Assembly (NCBI RefSeq): GCF_001278845.1
Contig: NZ_CP012590.1
Coordinates: forward strand, 1,116,001 to 1,180,000
From: Actinomyces sp. oral taxon 414
GTDB lineage: Bacteria; Actinomycetota; Actinomycetes; Actinomycetales; Actinomycetaceae
DNA length: 64,000 nucleotides
Direction: 5' to 3'
The position numbers and the translations under genes are program-made. Below are positions 43,617 to 53,069 of the stretch, one piece after another. The notes below the pieces were generated by a model. The model ran no database searches. It worked only from the letters and a program-made list of their open reading frames with translations, and was not told the origin of the DNA. Position 1 is the stretch's first letter. The number at the start of each line of letters is the position of its first letter.

Positions 43617-44270
43617 ATGCCCAGCCCCACCGCCTCCGAGACCGTCCGGGTCATGATCGTCGACGATCACGAGATCGTTCGCCGCGGCATTGCCGAGATC
43701 ATCGATCGGGCCGATGGCCTCGAGGTCGTCGCCGAGGCCGGCGGTCAGGCGGAGGCCCTGCGCCGGGCCGAGCTCGTGCGCCCCGACGTGGTCCTCGTCG
43801 ACCTCCAGCTGCCCGACGGCACCGGCATCGAGCTCATGCACGAGATGCGCGAGACCGTCCCCGGCGCCCTGCCGATCGTCCTGACCTCCTTCGACGACGA
43901 CGAGGCCCTGGCCGAGGCCCTGGAGGCCGGGGCCCGCGCCTACCTGCTCAAGACCGTTCACGGCGCCGAGATCAGCGACGTCGTGCGCGCCGTCGCCTCC
44001 GGGCGCGTGCTCCTGGACGAGCGCACCGTCACCCGCCGGCGCGCCGACCACGACGACCCGACCGCCGAGCTGACCAATGCCGAGCGCAAGGTCCTCGACC
44101 TCATCGGCGACGGCCTGTCCAACCGGGAGATCGGCGAGCGCCTGGGCGTGGCGGAGAAGACGGTGAAGAACCACATCACCTCCCTGCTGGCCAAGATGGG
44201 GCTCCAGCGCCGCACCCAGGTCGCCGCCTGGGTCGCCGGGCAGCGGGCCTCCGGCTGGCGCAATTCCTGA
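43617..44270 (+). CDS. LuxR/NarL-family response regulator, DevR-like
   Basis: 217 residues: receiver domain with the acidic pair in MIVDDHEIVRRGIAEII, acceptor Asp in VVLVDLQLPDGTGIELM and conserved Lys in AYLLKTVHG; C-terminal HTH LTNAERKVLDLIGDGLSNRE then IGERLGVAEKTVKNHITSLL. The whole C-terminal half is close to DevR/DosR-type regulators. It is convergent with a two-GAF sensor kinase (44372-46384), its likely partner. A weak TTGTGA/TAGGCT promoter may lie at 43579-43609. Confidence 0.92.
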   Translation: MPSPTASETVRVMIVDDHEIVRRGIAEIIDRADGLEVVAEAGGQAEALRRAELVRPDVVLVDLQLPDGTGIELMHEMRETVPGALPIVLTSFDDDEALAEALEAGARAYLLKTVHGAEISDVVRAVASGRVLLDERTVTRRRADHDDPTAELTNAERKVLDLIGDGLSNREIGERLGVAEKTVKNHITSLLAKMGLQRRTQVAAWVAGQRASGWRNS

Positions 44271-44371
44271 GCCGCCGGCTTCGAGGACGGCGCCGGGGCG
44301 CCGGACCGGCCCCGCTCGGCCCCGCGCCGGCGCGCCCGTGCCGCCCCGCCGGCCTCCTTGCCCGGGCGCGG

Positions 44372-46384
44372 TCAGTTCCGCCCCGGACCCGGCCGGTCCG
44401 GGACCGGCCGGCCCGCCAGCGGCACCCGCCAGGTGAAGCACGTGCCGCGGCTCGCCCCGTCGTTGCGCGCCCGCGGGCCGATGACGAAGGAGCCCCCGTG
44501 CCGCCGGGCCCGCTCGGCCATATTGGCGGTGCCGGAGCGGCGCGTCACCCCGGGGTCCACACCCACGCCGTCGTCGCGGCACACGATCTCCACGGCGGGC
44601 TCCGCGCCGCCCGGACCGGAGGGCGGCGGAACGCCGGCGCCGCCGGCGGGCACGACGCCGGTCAGCATGACGTCGACCGTCACCGAGGAGGCGTGGGCGT
44701 GGCGGGCCACATTGCTCAGGCCCTCGCGGACCACGGCGACCATGTCGTCGGCGACCTCGGGGTCGACGGCGGCGTCGACGGCGCCGATGAGCTCGTCCTC
44801 CTCCGCCCGCCCGGCCAGCGCCAGCGCCCGCCCGTCGACGCTGAGCAGCAGGGAGGGGGCGAACCCGAGCAGCGTGCGGGCCAGCGAGGACTCCCGGCGC
44901 AGGCGCTCGACGAGGCCGACGTCCTCGTCGCGATCGCGCAGGGAGCGCACGATGGAGCGGATCTGGCCGACCGAGTCGTCCACGGCGGCCAGCGAGGAGT
45001 CCAGCACCCGGCACACCACGTCCACCTGGTCGGCCGCGCCGGGCGCCGAGCGCAGGCGCTCGCGCGCGGAGGAGATCTGCATGCCGGCGGCGAACAGCTG
45101 CTGGATCGCCAGGTCGTGCAGATCGCGGGCAATACGGGCACGCTCGTCGAGCAGCGTGGCCATCTCCTGGGCGTGCTGGGCGTCGGCGAGCTCGAAGGCC
45201 ATGGTCGCTTGCCCGGCGACGAGCTCGGCGATCTCCAGGTCCTGATCGGTGAAGGTGGGGGCGCCCTGCTCACGCAGCAGGAGGATGACGCCGACGCCGC
45301 GCCCCCGGTGCAGCATCGGGGCGTACAGGGCCGGTCCGAAGCGCGCCAGCGGCTCCACCAGCAGGTCGGCGGCCCCCCAGGCCTCGTGCAGGGAGGGCAC
45401 CGTCAGGCCCGTCTGCTGTTCCAGGGTGCGCAGGGCCCGGCCCCGCGCGGGGAAGAAGGTGCCGATGAGCTCGGCGGCGTGGGCGCCGTCGGCGATCTCG
45501 CAGGCCCAGGCGTCCCCGACGCTGGGCAGGACCAGGGCCACGGTGTCGGCGTGGGCGACCTCGCGGATCCGGCGGGCCACCAGGGTCAGGGCGTCGTCCT
45601 CCTCCGCCCCGGACAGCAGCAGCGTCGTCAGCTCCTGGGACACGGCCATCCACTGCTCGCGACTGCGGGCCTCGCGGTACAGGCGGGCGTTCTCCACGGC
45701 AATGGCGGCGGCCTGCGCGAGGGTCTGGACGGTGGTGACGTCCCCGCTGGTGAAGCCGCCGGGCTTGTCGCACAGGTACAGCCGCCCGTAGCCCTGGTGG
45801 TGGGCGCGCAGGGGCGCGGACAGGATGCAGCCGGGGTCCTCGCCCTCGATGACGCCGGTGAAGGCCGTCGTGGCGCTCAGGTCGTTGACGATGACGACGC
45901 CGTCGTCGCGGGGCCGGCCCAGGAGCGTGTCCAGGTGCTCGGGGCTGGCGCTGGCCGGCCCGGCCGAGACGGGTCGCGAGCGCCGGCCGGTGGTGCGGCT
46001 GCGCCCGTAGACGGCGATGGTGCCCCAGGTGGCGCCGGTGAGCGAGCAGGCGGATTCGACCAGGGCGCGCAGGGCCCGGGGGACCTGGAGGGAGCTGGTC
46101 AGCTGGAGGGAGGCCCGCAGGAGCTCGACGGCGGAGTCGTCCAGGGGCGCCCGCGCGGCGGAGCGCTCGCGGGTCGAGCCCAGCCGGTCGACGTGGACGG
46201 CGAAGGCCAGCGGGCCCACGCCCGCCGGTTCGTCCGGGCCGGGGCCTGAGGGCAGCGGCAGGACCAGTTCGTCGTCGCCCGGGCCGGGGAAGATCTCAAT
46301 CCTGGGGGCGCCGGCCGCCGGGTCGCAGTTTCCGGGAGCTCCGGCTCGGGGGATGGGGCCCTGTCGGTCCGTCGTGTCGCTCAT
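44372..46384 (-). CDS. Two-GAF sensor histidine kinase, DevS/DosS-like
   Basis: 670-residue soluble kinase. Two GAF domains (about 90-235 and 260-400) precede a HisKA_3 domain with His423 in RIARDLHDLAIQQLF and a HATPase domain (REGLSNVARHAHA; CRDDGVGVDPG). This is the plan of mycobacterial DevS/DosT, which sense O2, NO, CO or redox through haem; the haem histidine cannot be confirmed by eye. The first about 60 residues are Pro/Gly-rich. Its ATG overlaps the cydC stop, making it the last gene of the cyd operon, so kinase supply is tied to cytochrome bd expression. Confidence 0.92.
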   Translation of the reverse strand: MSDTTDRQGPIPRAGAPGNCDPAAGAPRIEIFPGPGDDELVLPLPSGPGPDEPAGVGPLAFAVHVDRLGSTRERSAARAPLDDSAVELLRASLQLTSSLQVPRALRALVESACSLTGATWGTIAVYGRSRTTGRRSRPVSAGPASASPEHLDTLLGRPRDDGVVIVNDLSATTAFTGVIEGEDPGCILSAPLRAHHQGYGRLYLCDKPGGFTSGDVTTVQTLAQAAAIAVENARLYREARSREQWMAVSQELTTLLLSGAEEDDALTLVARRIREVAHADTVALVLPSVGDAWACEIADGAHAAELIGTFFPARGRALRTLEQQTGLTVPSLHEAWGAADLLVEPLARFGPALYAPMLHRGRGVGVILLLREQGAPTFTDQDLEIAELVAGQATMAFELADAQHAQEMATLLDERARIARDLHDLAIQQLFAAGMQISSARERLRSAPGAADQVDVVCRVLDSSLAAVDDSVGQIRSIVRSLRDRDEDVGLVERLRRESSLARTLLGFAPSLLLSVDGRALALAGRAEEDELIGAVDAAVDPEVADDMVAVVREGLSNVARHAHASSVTVDVMLTGVVPAGGAGVPPPSGPGGAEPAVEIVCRDDGVGVDPGVTRRSGTANMAERARRHGGSFVIGPRARNDGASRGTCFTWRVPLAGRPVPDRPGPGRN

Positions 46385-48156
46385 TGCTCATCCTCCTGGG
46401 ACAGGGCCCATCGGTAGGCGTCGTCGTGGTCGGCCAGGGCCGCGTGGGTTGCGCGGCGCAGCACCTCGGCCGGCCGGTCCGGGGCGGGGCGCCCCATGAC
46501 CAGGACCTGGTCGGCGCCGGCCAGGGCGGACAGGCGGTGGGTGACCAGCAGGACGCCGCGGGAGGCGTCGGCGTCGAGCAGGTCGGCCACGAGGCGGTCG
46601 GCGGTGGGCGCGTCCAGGTGCTCGCCGGGCTCGTCCAGGAGCATGAGGGGGGCGGGGGCGGCCAGGGCGCGGGCGAGCAGGAGCCGGCGGCGCTCGCCTC
46701 CGGACAGGGTTGTGGCGTCGGGGCCGACCGTGGTGTCCAGTCCTTCGGGCAGGGCGTCCAGCCACGGCCCGAGCCCGGCGCGTGCGAGCAGGGCGGCGGC
46801 CTCGGGGCGGCTCACCGAGCCGCGGGCCACGCGCAGGTTCTCCAGGACGGAGGTGGAGAAGACGTGGGCGTCCTCGGCGGTGAGGCTGACTCGCCCGGCG
46901 ACGTCGTCGCGCGCCGCGCCCCAGGGGGCGACCCCGTCCAGGGTCACCTCGCCCGCCCGGGGCTGGAGCATGCCGGCCAGGGTGAGCAGGAGTGTCGTCT
47001 TGCCGATGCCGGAGGGGCCGACGACGGCCAGCCGGTCGCCGGGGCCCAGGTCCAGGTCGATGCCCTCGGCCACGATGGGGCCGCCGGGCCAGCCCACGGC
47101 CAGGCCGCGGGCGCGCAGCCGGCTGCCGCCGATCGGCGCGGGGGGCAGGGGGCGCGCCGGGCCGGCGGTGCTCGCCTCGGCGCGGTCGGTCAGTTCCACG
47201 ATCCGCACCGCCGCCCCGGCCGAGGCGATGAGTTGGACGGCGGCGGGGCCCAGGGCCGCGGTGGCTTCGAAGGCGGACAGGGGCACCAGGACGATGACGG
47301 CCAGCCACACCCCGTCCAGGGCGCCGGAGGCGACGGCGGGCAGGCCGGTGAGCAGGCCGCCGAGCACGGCCAGGCCCGCGGCGGCCGCGTCGATGGCCGC
47401 GGCGGCGGCGGCCGGGCGCCCGGCCCGGTCGCGGGCGGCGGCCAGGCGGTGCTCCAGGTCCTCCAGGTCCTTCATGACGGCGGGCATGCGGCCGGCCACG
47501 TTCAGCTCGCCGCCGTGCTCGAGGGCGGTCAGCAGCGTTGCGGACAGGTCGGCGGCCTGCTCGGTGCGGGCGAGTTCGGCGGCGCGGGCGGAGCGGATGG
47601 TCACCAGGGGGCCGGCGATCCCGGCCAGCAGCAGGCAGGCGCCCAGGGCGAGGCCGGCGGGCGGGTGGATCAGGCCCACGGCCAGGGCCGTGAGTGCGCC
47701 GGTGCCCGCCGCGACGGCGGCCGGCAGCCAGGCGCGCACCACCAGGTCGCCCACGGCGTCGACGTCGGCGCCTACGCGGGCGAGCACGTCGCCGCGGCGC
47801 AGGCCCGCCACGACGTCGGCGCGGGAGGCGGCCAGGGTCTGGTAGAGGCGGGTGCGCAGGGCGGTCATGCCGCGCAGGGCCGTGTCGTGGGAGACGAGGC
47901 GTTCGCAGTAGCGCAGCACCGCGCGGGATATGCCGAACAGGCGCACCATGACCGGGGCGACGCCCAGGGCGACGAGGTCGGGCATCCGGGAGGCCCGGGC
48001 AATGAGCCAGGCGGCCGTCCCGCTCAGGGCGATGGCGCTGGCCAGTCCGAGGGTCCCGATGAGGGCGGACAGGGCGAAGCGGGCGCGGTCGAGTTCGAGC
48101 AGGTGCACGGCGCGGCGCAGGGCGCGCCGCTCGGCGGGGGTCAGGACCGTGCTCAC
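46381..48156 (-). CDS. cydC: Cysteine/glutathione ABC exporter subunit CydC
   Basis: 591-residue half-transporter that with CydD exports thiols and is required to assemble cytochrome bd. The membrane domain spans about 20-310 (about six segments). The ABC domain has Walker A VVGPSGIGKTTLLLTL, signature LSGGERRRLLLARAL and Walker B APLMLLDEPGEHLD. GTG 48156 overlaps the cydD stop. Order cydA-cydB-cydD-cydC is standard; devS follows with an overlap. Confidence 0.95.
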   Translation of the reverse strand: MSTVLTPAERRALRRAVHLLELDRARFALSALIGTLGLASAIALSGTAAWLIARASRMPDLVALGVAPVMVRLFGISRAVLRYCERLVSHDTALRGMTALRTRLYQTLAASRADVVAGLRRGDVLARVGADVDAVGDLVVRAWLPAAVAAGTGALTALAVGLIHPPAGLALGACLLLAGIAGPLVTIRSARAAELARTEQAADLSATLLTALEHGGELNVAGRMPAVMKDLEDLEHRLAAARDRAGRPAAAAAAIDAAAAGLAVLGGLLTGLPAVASGALDGVWLAVIVLVPLSAFEATAALGPAAVQLIASAGAAVRIVELTDRAEASTAGPARPLPPAPIGGSRLRARGLAVGWPGGPIVAEGIDLDLGPGDRLAVVGPSGIGKTTLLLTLAGMLQPRAGEVTLDGVAPWGAARDDVAGRVSLTAEDAHVFSTSVLENLRVARGSVSRPEAAALLARAGLGPWLDALPEGLDTTVGPDATTLSGGERRRLLLARALAAPAPLMLLDEPGEHLDAPTADRLVADLLDADASRGVLLVTHRLSALAGADQVLVMGRPAPDRPAEVLRRATHAALADHDDAYRWALSQEDEQ

Positions 48157-49898
48157 GGGGTCGCCCCCGCCGGCTCGGGGGCGCCGGCGGCGGGGTCGGC
48201 GGCCCCGTCCCGGCCGGATGCGGGCCCGGGGGCGCGGTCCGAGCGGACCTCGATGACGTCGTCGGCCGCCTCCAGCAGCGCCCGGCGGTGGGCGATGACG
48301 ACGACGGTGCGGCCGGCCTCGCGCAGGGCGGCGACGCCGGCCAGGACGCGGGCCTGGGCGGCGGCGTCGAGGTGAGCGGTGGGCTCGTCCAGGACGATCA
48401 GCGGGGCGGGGGAGGCGAGCGCGCGGGTCAGGGCCAGGCGCTGGCGCTGGCCGACCGACAGTCCGACGCCGCCGTGGCCGATGCGGGTGGCCCAGCCCTC
48501 GGGCAGGGCGGCGACGACCTCGTCGAAGCCGGTGGCGCGCGCGGCCGCCTCGAGTTCGGGCGGCACGCGGTCTCCGGGCGCGGCGGGGCAGTGCGGGCCG
48601 GTCGCGGCCCGGGCGAGGGTGCCGGGGGCGATGGCGGGGCGCTGGGGGATCCAGGCCACCTGCTCCCACCAGGAGGCGGGGTCGATGCGGGCCAGGTCCA
48701 CGGCCCCGCCCCCCTCGGGCAGGACGAGCACTCGGCCCCGGTCGGGGGCGAGCAGGCCGAGCAGGACCTGGGAGGCGGTCGTCTTGCCGGCGCCGGAGGG
48801 CCCGGCCAGGGCGACCAGGCGCCCGGGGCGGATGGTGGCATTGAGCCCGGCGGGCGCGCGGGCGCCGCGGGCGCTCACGGACAGGTCCTCGATGCGGATG
48901 GTGGCGCGGCTCAGGTCCGGGGCGGGCAGGTCGCCGCGCTCGGGCGGGGGCTCCTCCAGGATCTCGAAGACCGCGTCGGCGGCGGCCACGCCGTTGGCCG
49001 AGGCGTGGAAGTGGAGGCCGACCCGGCGCAGCGGCTGGTAGACCTCCGGGGCGATCATAATGACGAGCAGGCCGGTGGCCGGGTCCATGCGCCCGAACAG
49101 GAGCCGCAGGCCCACTTCGACGGCGATGATCGCCACCGACAGGGTCGTGATGAACTCCAGGACGGCGCCGGACAGGAAGGCGACGCGCAGGGTCGCCATG
49201 GTGGTGCGGGTGTAGGCGCGGCCGAGCTCCTCGATGCGTGCGCCCGGGCCCTTCTCGCGGCCCAGCGCCTTGAGGGTGGGCAGTCCGGCCACCAGGTCGA
49301 GGACCTGGGCCCCCAGGCGCTCCATCGCCGCCAGCCGCTGGGCCGAGTGCTGCCGGGTCAGGCGCCCGATGAGGATCATGAAGACGGGGATGAGGGGGAT
49401 GGTGGCGGCCACGGCTAGGGTCGAGGGGGCGTCCTGGAGGAGCACGACCAGGGCGGTGAGGGGGGTGAGGGTGGCGGCCAGGATCAGTTGGGGCAGGTAC
49501 CGGGTGAAGTAGGGTTCCAGGTCGTCCAGGCCGCGGGTGAGCACGGTGGTGGTCCGGGCGGCGTTGACGGCCTGCCAGCGGGGGCCCAGTGCCGCCGCGT
49601 GGGCCACGACGTGCCGGCGCAGTTCGATAATGGTGCGGGTCGCGGCCCGGTGGGCGCGCGATTCCTGGAGGTGCAGGACGGCGGCGCGGGCGACGACGAC
49701 CGCGGCCAGGGCCCGGATCAGGGTGCCAGTGGTGGGGGCCGGCCCGCCCCCCGCCATGAGGGGGGCGACAATGCGGGAGATGAGCCAGGCCTGGGCGACG
49801 ACGAGGCCGGCGATGAGCACGCCGGTGAGCGCGGTGACGGCGATGTAGCGCCGGGCGGCCCGCGCGTAGCGCGTGAGTCGGGGGTCCAGTGGCTTCAC
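48153..49898 (-). CDS. cydD: Cysteine/glutathione ABC exporter subunit CydD
   Basis: 581-residue half-transporter partner of CydC. Membrane domain about 15-300; ABC domain with Walker A LAGPSGAGKTTASQVLLGL, signature LSVGQRQRLALTRAL and Walker B PLIVLDEPTAHLD. The last 30 residues are a Pro/Gly/Ala tail. ATG 49898; 69 bp after the cydB stop. The cydC overlap suggests stoichiometric translation. Confidence 0.95.
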   Translation of the reverse strand: MKPLDPRLTRYARAARRYIAVTALTGVLIAGLVVAQAWLISRIVAPLMAGGGPAPTTGTLIRALAAVVVARAAVLHLQESRAHRAATRTIIELRRHVVAHAAALGPRWQAVNAARTTTVLTRGLDDLEPYFTRYLPQLILAATLTPLTALVVLLQDAPSTLAVAATIPLIPVFMILIGRLTRQHSAQRLAAMERLGAQVLDLVAGLPTLKALGREKGPGARIEELGRAYTRTTMATLRVAFLSGAVLEFITTLSVAIIAVEVGLRLLFGRMDPATGLLVIMIAPEVYQPLRRVGLHFHASANGVAAADAVFEILEEPPPERGDLPAPDLSRATIRIEDLSVSARGARAPAGLNATIRPGRLVALAGPSGAGKTTASQVLLGLLAPDRGRVLVLPEGGGAVDLARIDPASWWEQVAWIPQRPAIAPGTLARAATGPHCPAAPGDRVPPELEAAARATGFDEVVAALPEGWATRIGHGGVGLSVGQRQRLALTRALASPAPLIVLDEPTAHLDAAAQARVLAGVAALREAGRTVVVIAHRRALLEAADDVIEVRSDRAPGPASGRDGAADPAAGAPEPAGATP

Positions 49899-49967
49899 GC
49901 CCTCAGAATAGTGCGTCTGGGACCGTGGTCCCAGTCGAGTGGCCTTGAGAGTGCAGGCCGGCGGCCG

Positions 49968-51101
49968 TCAGTAGCCGATGGCGGCCTCCGGCTGGGAGGA
50001 GTCGCGGATCCTGGTCGGGTGCAGGCCGCCCTCGTCGGGGTTGATGGCCTCGGCGCTCACGCGCCCGGAGAAGACCTTGTAGCCCCAGATCGTGTAGAGC
50101 AGCACGCCCGGCATGAAGACCGCGGCCGCGATGGTCATAATGAGCAGGGTGGCGTCGGCCGAGGCCGCCTGCGCGATGGTCAGCGAGTAGGCGCCGTCGA
50201 TCGACGAGCGCATGACGTGGGGGGCCATGGCCGCGAAGATGAATGCGACGGCGCAGGCGATACCGGCCAGGTGCGCGGCGAAGGCCGGGCCCGTCCGGCC
50301 CGCGCGGGTCAGCGCCAGGGAGGCGGTCAGGCTCGCCGCGGTCAGGACCAGCGGGATCCAGGCGGCGGCGTTGGGGGAGTGGGCCAGCTGCGCCCACAGG
50401 GCCCACGCCGCGGTGACGGCGGTCGAGGCGGCGGCGCAGACGCGGGCCAGGGCGCCGGCCCGCTCGGACAGGTTCCCGCGGGTCTTGAGCGCCGTGAAGA
50501 GCGCGCCGTGGGTGAGGAACAGCAGGCAGGTGACCGCCCCGCCCAGGAGGGTGAAGGGGGTCAGCAGGCTGAAAAAGCCGCCGGTCAGCTGGTGGGAGGC
50601 GCCCCTGAGGAGGGCGTCCGCGGGCACCCGGGCGGCTTCGACGACGGCGCCGTCGGCGGTGCGCACCACCTCGATGCGCATGCCCTGGACGAGGTTGGCA
50701 AAGGCGACGCCCCACAGGACGGAGGGGATCCAGGCGCCGATCGTGTGGGCCCAGTCCCAGGCGTCGCGCCAGGCCTGGGAGTTGATCTTGCTGCGCCATT
50801 CAATGGCGCAGATGCGTACGATCAGGCACAGCAGAATGAGGAGCAGGGCGAGGTAGGCGCCGGAGAAGAGGGTGCTGTACCACTCGGGGAAGGCGGCGAA
50901 GGTGGCGCCGCCGGCGGTCAGCAGCCACACCTCGTTGCCGTCCCAGTGGGGGCCGATGGTGCGGACCATGGCGCGGCGCTCGCGCTCGTCGCGCCCGAGG
51001 ATCCTCAGGAGCATACCGACCCCGAAGTCGAAGCCCTCCAGGGCCAGGTAGCCGGTCCACAGGACGGCGATGAGGATGAACCAGACGATGGGCAGCGTCA
51101 T
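49968..51101 (-). CDS. cydB: Cytochrome bd oxidase subunit II
   Basis: 377-residue membrane subunit with about eight to nine TM helices. The start MTLPIVWFILIAVLWTGY then LEGFDFGVGMLLRIL is diagnostic of CydB, and GPHWDGNEVWLLTAGGATFA follows. It forms the quinol oxidase with CydA. It starts 25 bp after cydA ends. Normal length. Confidence 0.97.
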   Translation of the reverse strand: MTLPIVWFILIAVLWTGYLALEGFDFGVGMLLRILGRDERERRAMVRTIGPHWDGNEVWLLTAGGATFAAFPEWYSTLFSGAYLALLLILLCLIVRICAIEWRSKINSQAWRDAWDWAHTIGAWIPSVLWGVAFANLVQGMRIEVVRTADGAVVEAARVPADALLRGASHQLTGGFFSLLTPFTLLGGAVTCLLFLTHGALFTALKTRGNLSERAGALARVCAAASTAVTAAWALWAQLAHSPNAAAWIPLVLTAASLTASLALTRAGRTGPAFAAHLAGIACAVAFIFAAMAPHVMRSSIDGAYSLTIAQAASADATLLIMTIAAAVFMPGVLLYTIWGYKVFSGRVSAEAINPDEGGLHPTRIRDSSQPEAAIGY

Positions 51102-51126
51102 GACGATTATTCTCCCTTGCCCTGCA

Positions 51127-52614
51127 TCAGTACTCGAAGGACAGGACGGGGGCCGCGGCCCCGTCCTCCTGCGCCGCGGCCTCCGGACCGACGGGGGTGC
51201 GCACGCCCTCGCGGACGTAGCGGCGCACGAGCAGGTACCACACGGCGCCCAGCGCGGCGTACAGGAGGGTGAAGCCGATCATGGAGGCGAGCACCGCGGC
51301 GGGGGAGACGACCGTGGACACGCCGTCGGCGGTGAGCATGCGCACCTGGGAGGCCGGGTCCGCTAGGTTGGGGGCCACCACCCAGGGCTGGCGGCCGATC
51401 TCGGTGAAGAGCCAGCCGAAGGAGCAGGCGACGAAGGGCAGCCACGCGGTCCGCAGGGCGAGGGCGCCCAGGCGCGGGTCGGACACGAGGCGCCCGGAGC
51501 GGGTCAGCCACAGGGCGGCGGCGCCGATGGCGGCGGAGGCCAGGCCCAGGCCGATCATGAGGCGGAAGGACCAGAAGGTGGCCATCTCGTCGGGCGTGTA
51601 GTCCACGCCCTCGCCGTAGGCCCGTTCGTACATCGCCTGGGCGTCGTTCAGGCCCATGACCTCGGCGTTGGGGTCGTTGGTGGCCATGAAGGAGTAGACG
51701 CGGGGGATGGTGATGAGGTGGACGGCGCCGTCGTCGCGGCACGAGCCGAAGGCGGCCACGGTGAATCCGGCGCCCCTCTGCGTCTGGCACAGCATCTCGG
51801 CGGCCGCCATCTTGGCGGGCTGCTCGGCGACGACGAGCTGGCCCTGGACGTGGCCGGACCCGGCGGTCAGGGCGCCGGCGGCGATCATGACGGCGGCGCC
51901 GAGGCGGGTCAGGCGGCGCCACAGCCGGCGGGCCTCGTAGTCCTGCCCGGCGCGCGCGGCCCTGGTCATCCACCACGCCGACACGCCCAGGACGACGGCG
52001 CCGGCCACGAGGAAGGCCGAGGAGATCACGTGCACGACGGTGGTCCACAGGATCGGGTTGGCCAGGACCTGGAGGAAGCCGCCGACGCCGTCGAGCCGGG
52101 CGCGCCCCGTCTGCTCGTCGATGACGGCGCCCACGGGGTGCTGCATCCAGGAGTTGGCGGCCAGGATGAACAGGGCCGAGACGTTGGTGCCCAGGGCCAC
52201 CATCCACATGCACAGGTTGTGGAGCCGGGGGCTCAGGCGGTCCCAGCCGAAGATCCACAGGCCCAGGAAGGTGGACTCCATGAAGAAGGCCAGCAGGGCC
52301 TCGAAGGCCAGAGGGGCGCCGAAGACATTGCCCACGAAGCGGGAGTACTCCGACCAGTTCATGCCGAACTGGAACTCCTGGACGATGCCGGTGGCCGCGC
52401 CCAGGGCGAAGTTGATGATCAGGATCTTGCCGAAGAACTTCGTGGCGACCCTCCACTGCTCGTCGTGCGTGCGCAGGTGGAGCGCCTCCATGAGGGCCAC
52501 CAGCGGAGACAGGCCGATCGTGAGCGGGACCAGGATGAAGTGGTAGACGGTCGTGATGGCGAACTGCCACCGCGCCAGATCGAGTCCGTCTAGCGCCATG
52601 GGTGCGTGCGACAC
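51127..52614 (-). CDS. cydA: Cytochrome bd oxidase subunit I
   Basis: 495-residue subunit carrying haems b558, b595 and d. Seen are LDLARWQFAITTVYHFILV with haem-ligand candidate His25, the periplasmic Q-loop region and GRQPWVVAP. Cytochrome bd is a high-affinity quinol oxidase active at low oxygen, in the membrane. GTG 52614 starts the family sequence (MSHAPMALDGLDLARW). First gene of cydABDC-devS; a plausible promoter lies 73-101 bp upstream. Confidence 0.97.
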   Translation of the reverse strand: MSHAPMALDGLDLARWQFAITTVYHFILVPLTIGLSPLVALMEALHLRTHDEQWRVATKFFGKILIINFALGAATGIVQEFQFGMNWSEYSRFVGNVFGAPLAFEALLAFFMESTFLGLWIFGWDRLSPRLHNLCMWMVALGTNVSALFILAANSWMQHPVGAVIDEQTGRARLDGVGGFLQVLANPILWTTVVHVISSAFLVAGAVVLGVSAWWMTRAARAGQDYEARRLWRRLTRLGAAVMIAAGALTAGSGHVQGQLVVAEQPAKMAAAEMLCQTQRGAGFTVAAFGSCRDDGAVHLITIPRVYSFMATNDPNAEVMGLNDAQAMYERAYGEGVDYTPDEMATFWSFRLMIGLGLASAAIGAAALWLTRSGRLVSDPRLGALALRTAWLPFVACSFGWLFTEIGRQPWVVAPNLADPASQVRMLTADGVSTVVSPAAVLASMIGFTLLYAALGAVWYLLVRRYVREGVRTPVGPEAAAQEDGAAAPVLSFEY

Positions 52615-53069
52615 TGCGACACCTTTCGGGGGACGTCATAGAAATCATAAGGTTGTCCACACTAACGGGCGCGGACGGATAGGCGAAGTATACGACTTGT
52701 CTGACGTCGCGTCATGAAAGCGGTCCGCCGCGGGCGCCGCCGGAGTGTGACGCCCGCCGCCCTCCCGTCCGCCGACGACGATCGGGGACCCGCCGTGAGG
52801 CGCACGACGCCTGAGGCGCGCGGGGATGTGGGATACTCGCTGCGGTCCCGGGCGCCACGTACCGGCTCCGGGGTCCGAACCGCGACGCCCGCCGCGTCCG
52901 GGAGTCTTGCGCCGCCTCGAGCGCTGCCGCGGCCCCGGTTCGTGCGGATGAGGCCGGCGGTCGGCGCCGCCAGGCGCACACGCAGACTTCTGTGCTCCCG
53001 CACCCGGGAGCCCGATCGCGCCGCGCGTCCGCAGGTACGGCGGGCGCCGCGGCGCCCGGAGAGTGCACC
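52615..53069. other. Divergent control region cydA / rne
   Basis: 455 bp with no gene supported. It holds the cydA promoter at 52687-52715 and the rne leader. The region before rne is GC-rich with no clear hexamers. Confidence 0.6.
52687..52715 (-). promoter_or_regulatory. Putative cydA promoter
   Basis: On the minus strand, ATGACG (52710-52715) and TATACT (52687-52692) are separated by 17 nt, 73 bp upstream of the GTG. The -10 matches the consensus at five of six positions. GACGTCGCGTC between the hexamers is a short repeat that may bind a regulator. Confidence 0.5.
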
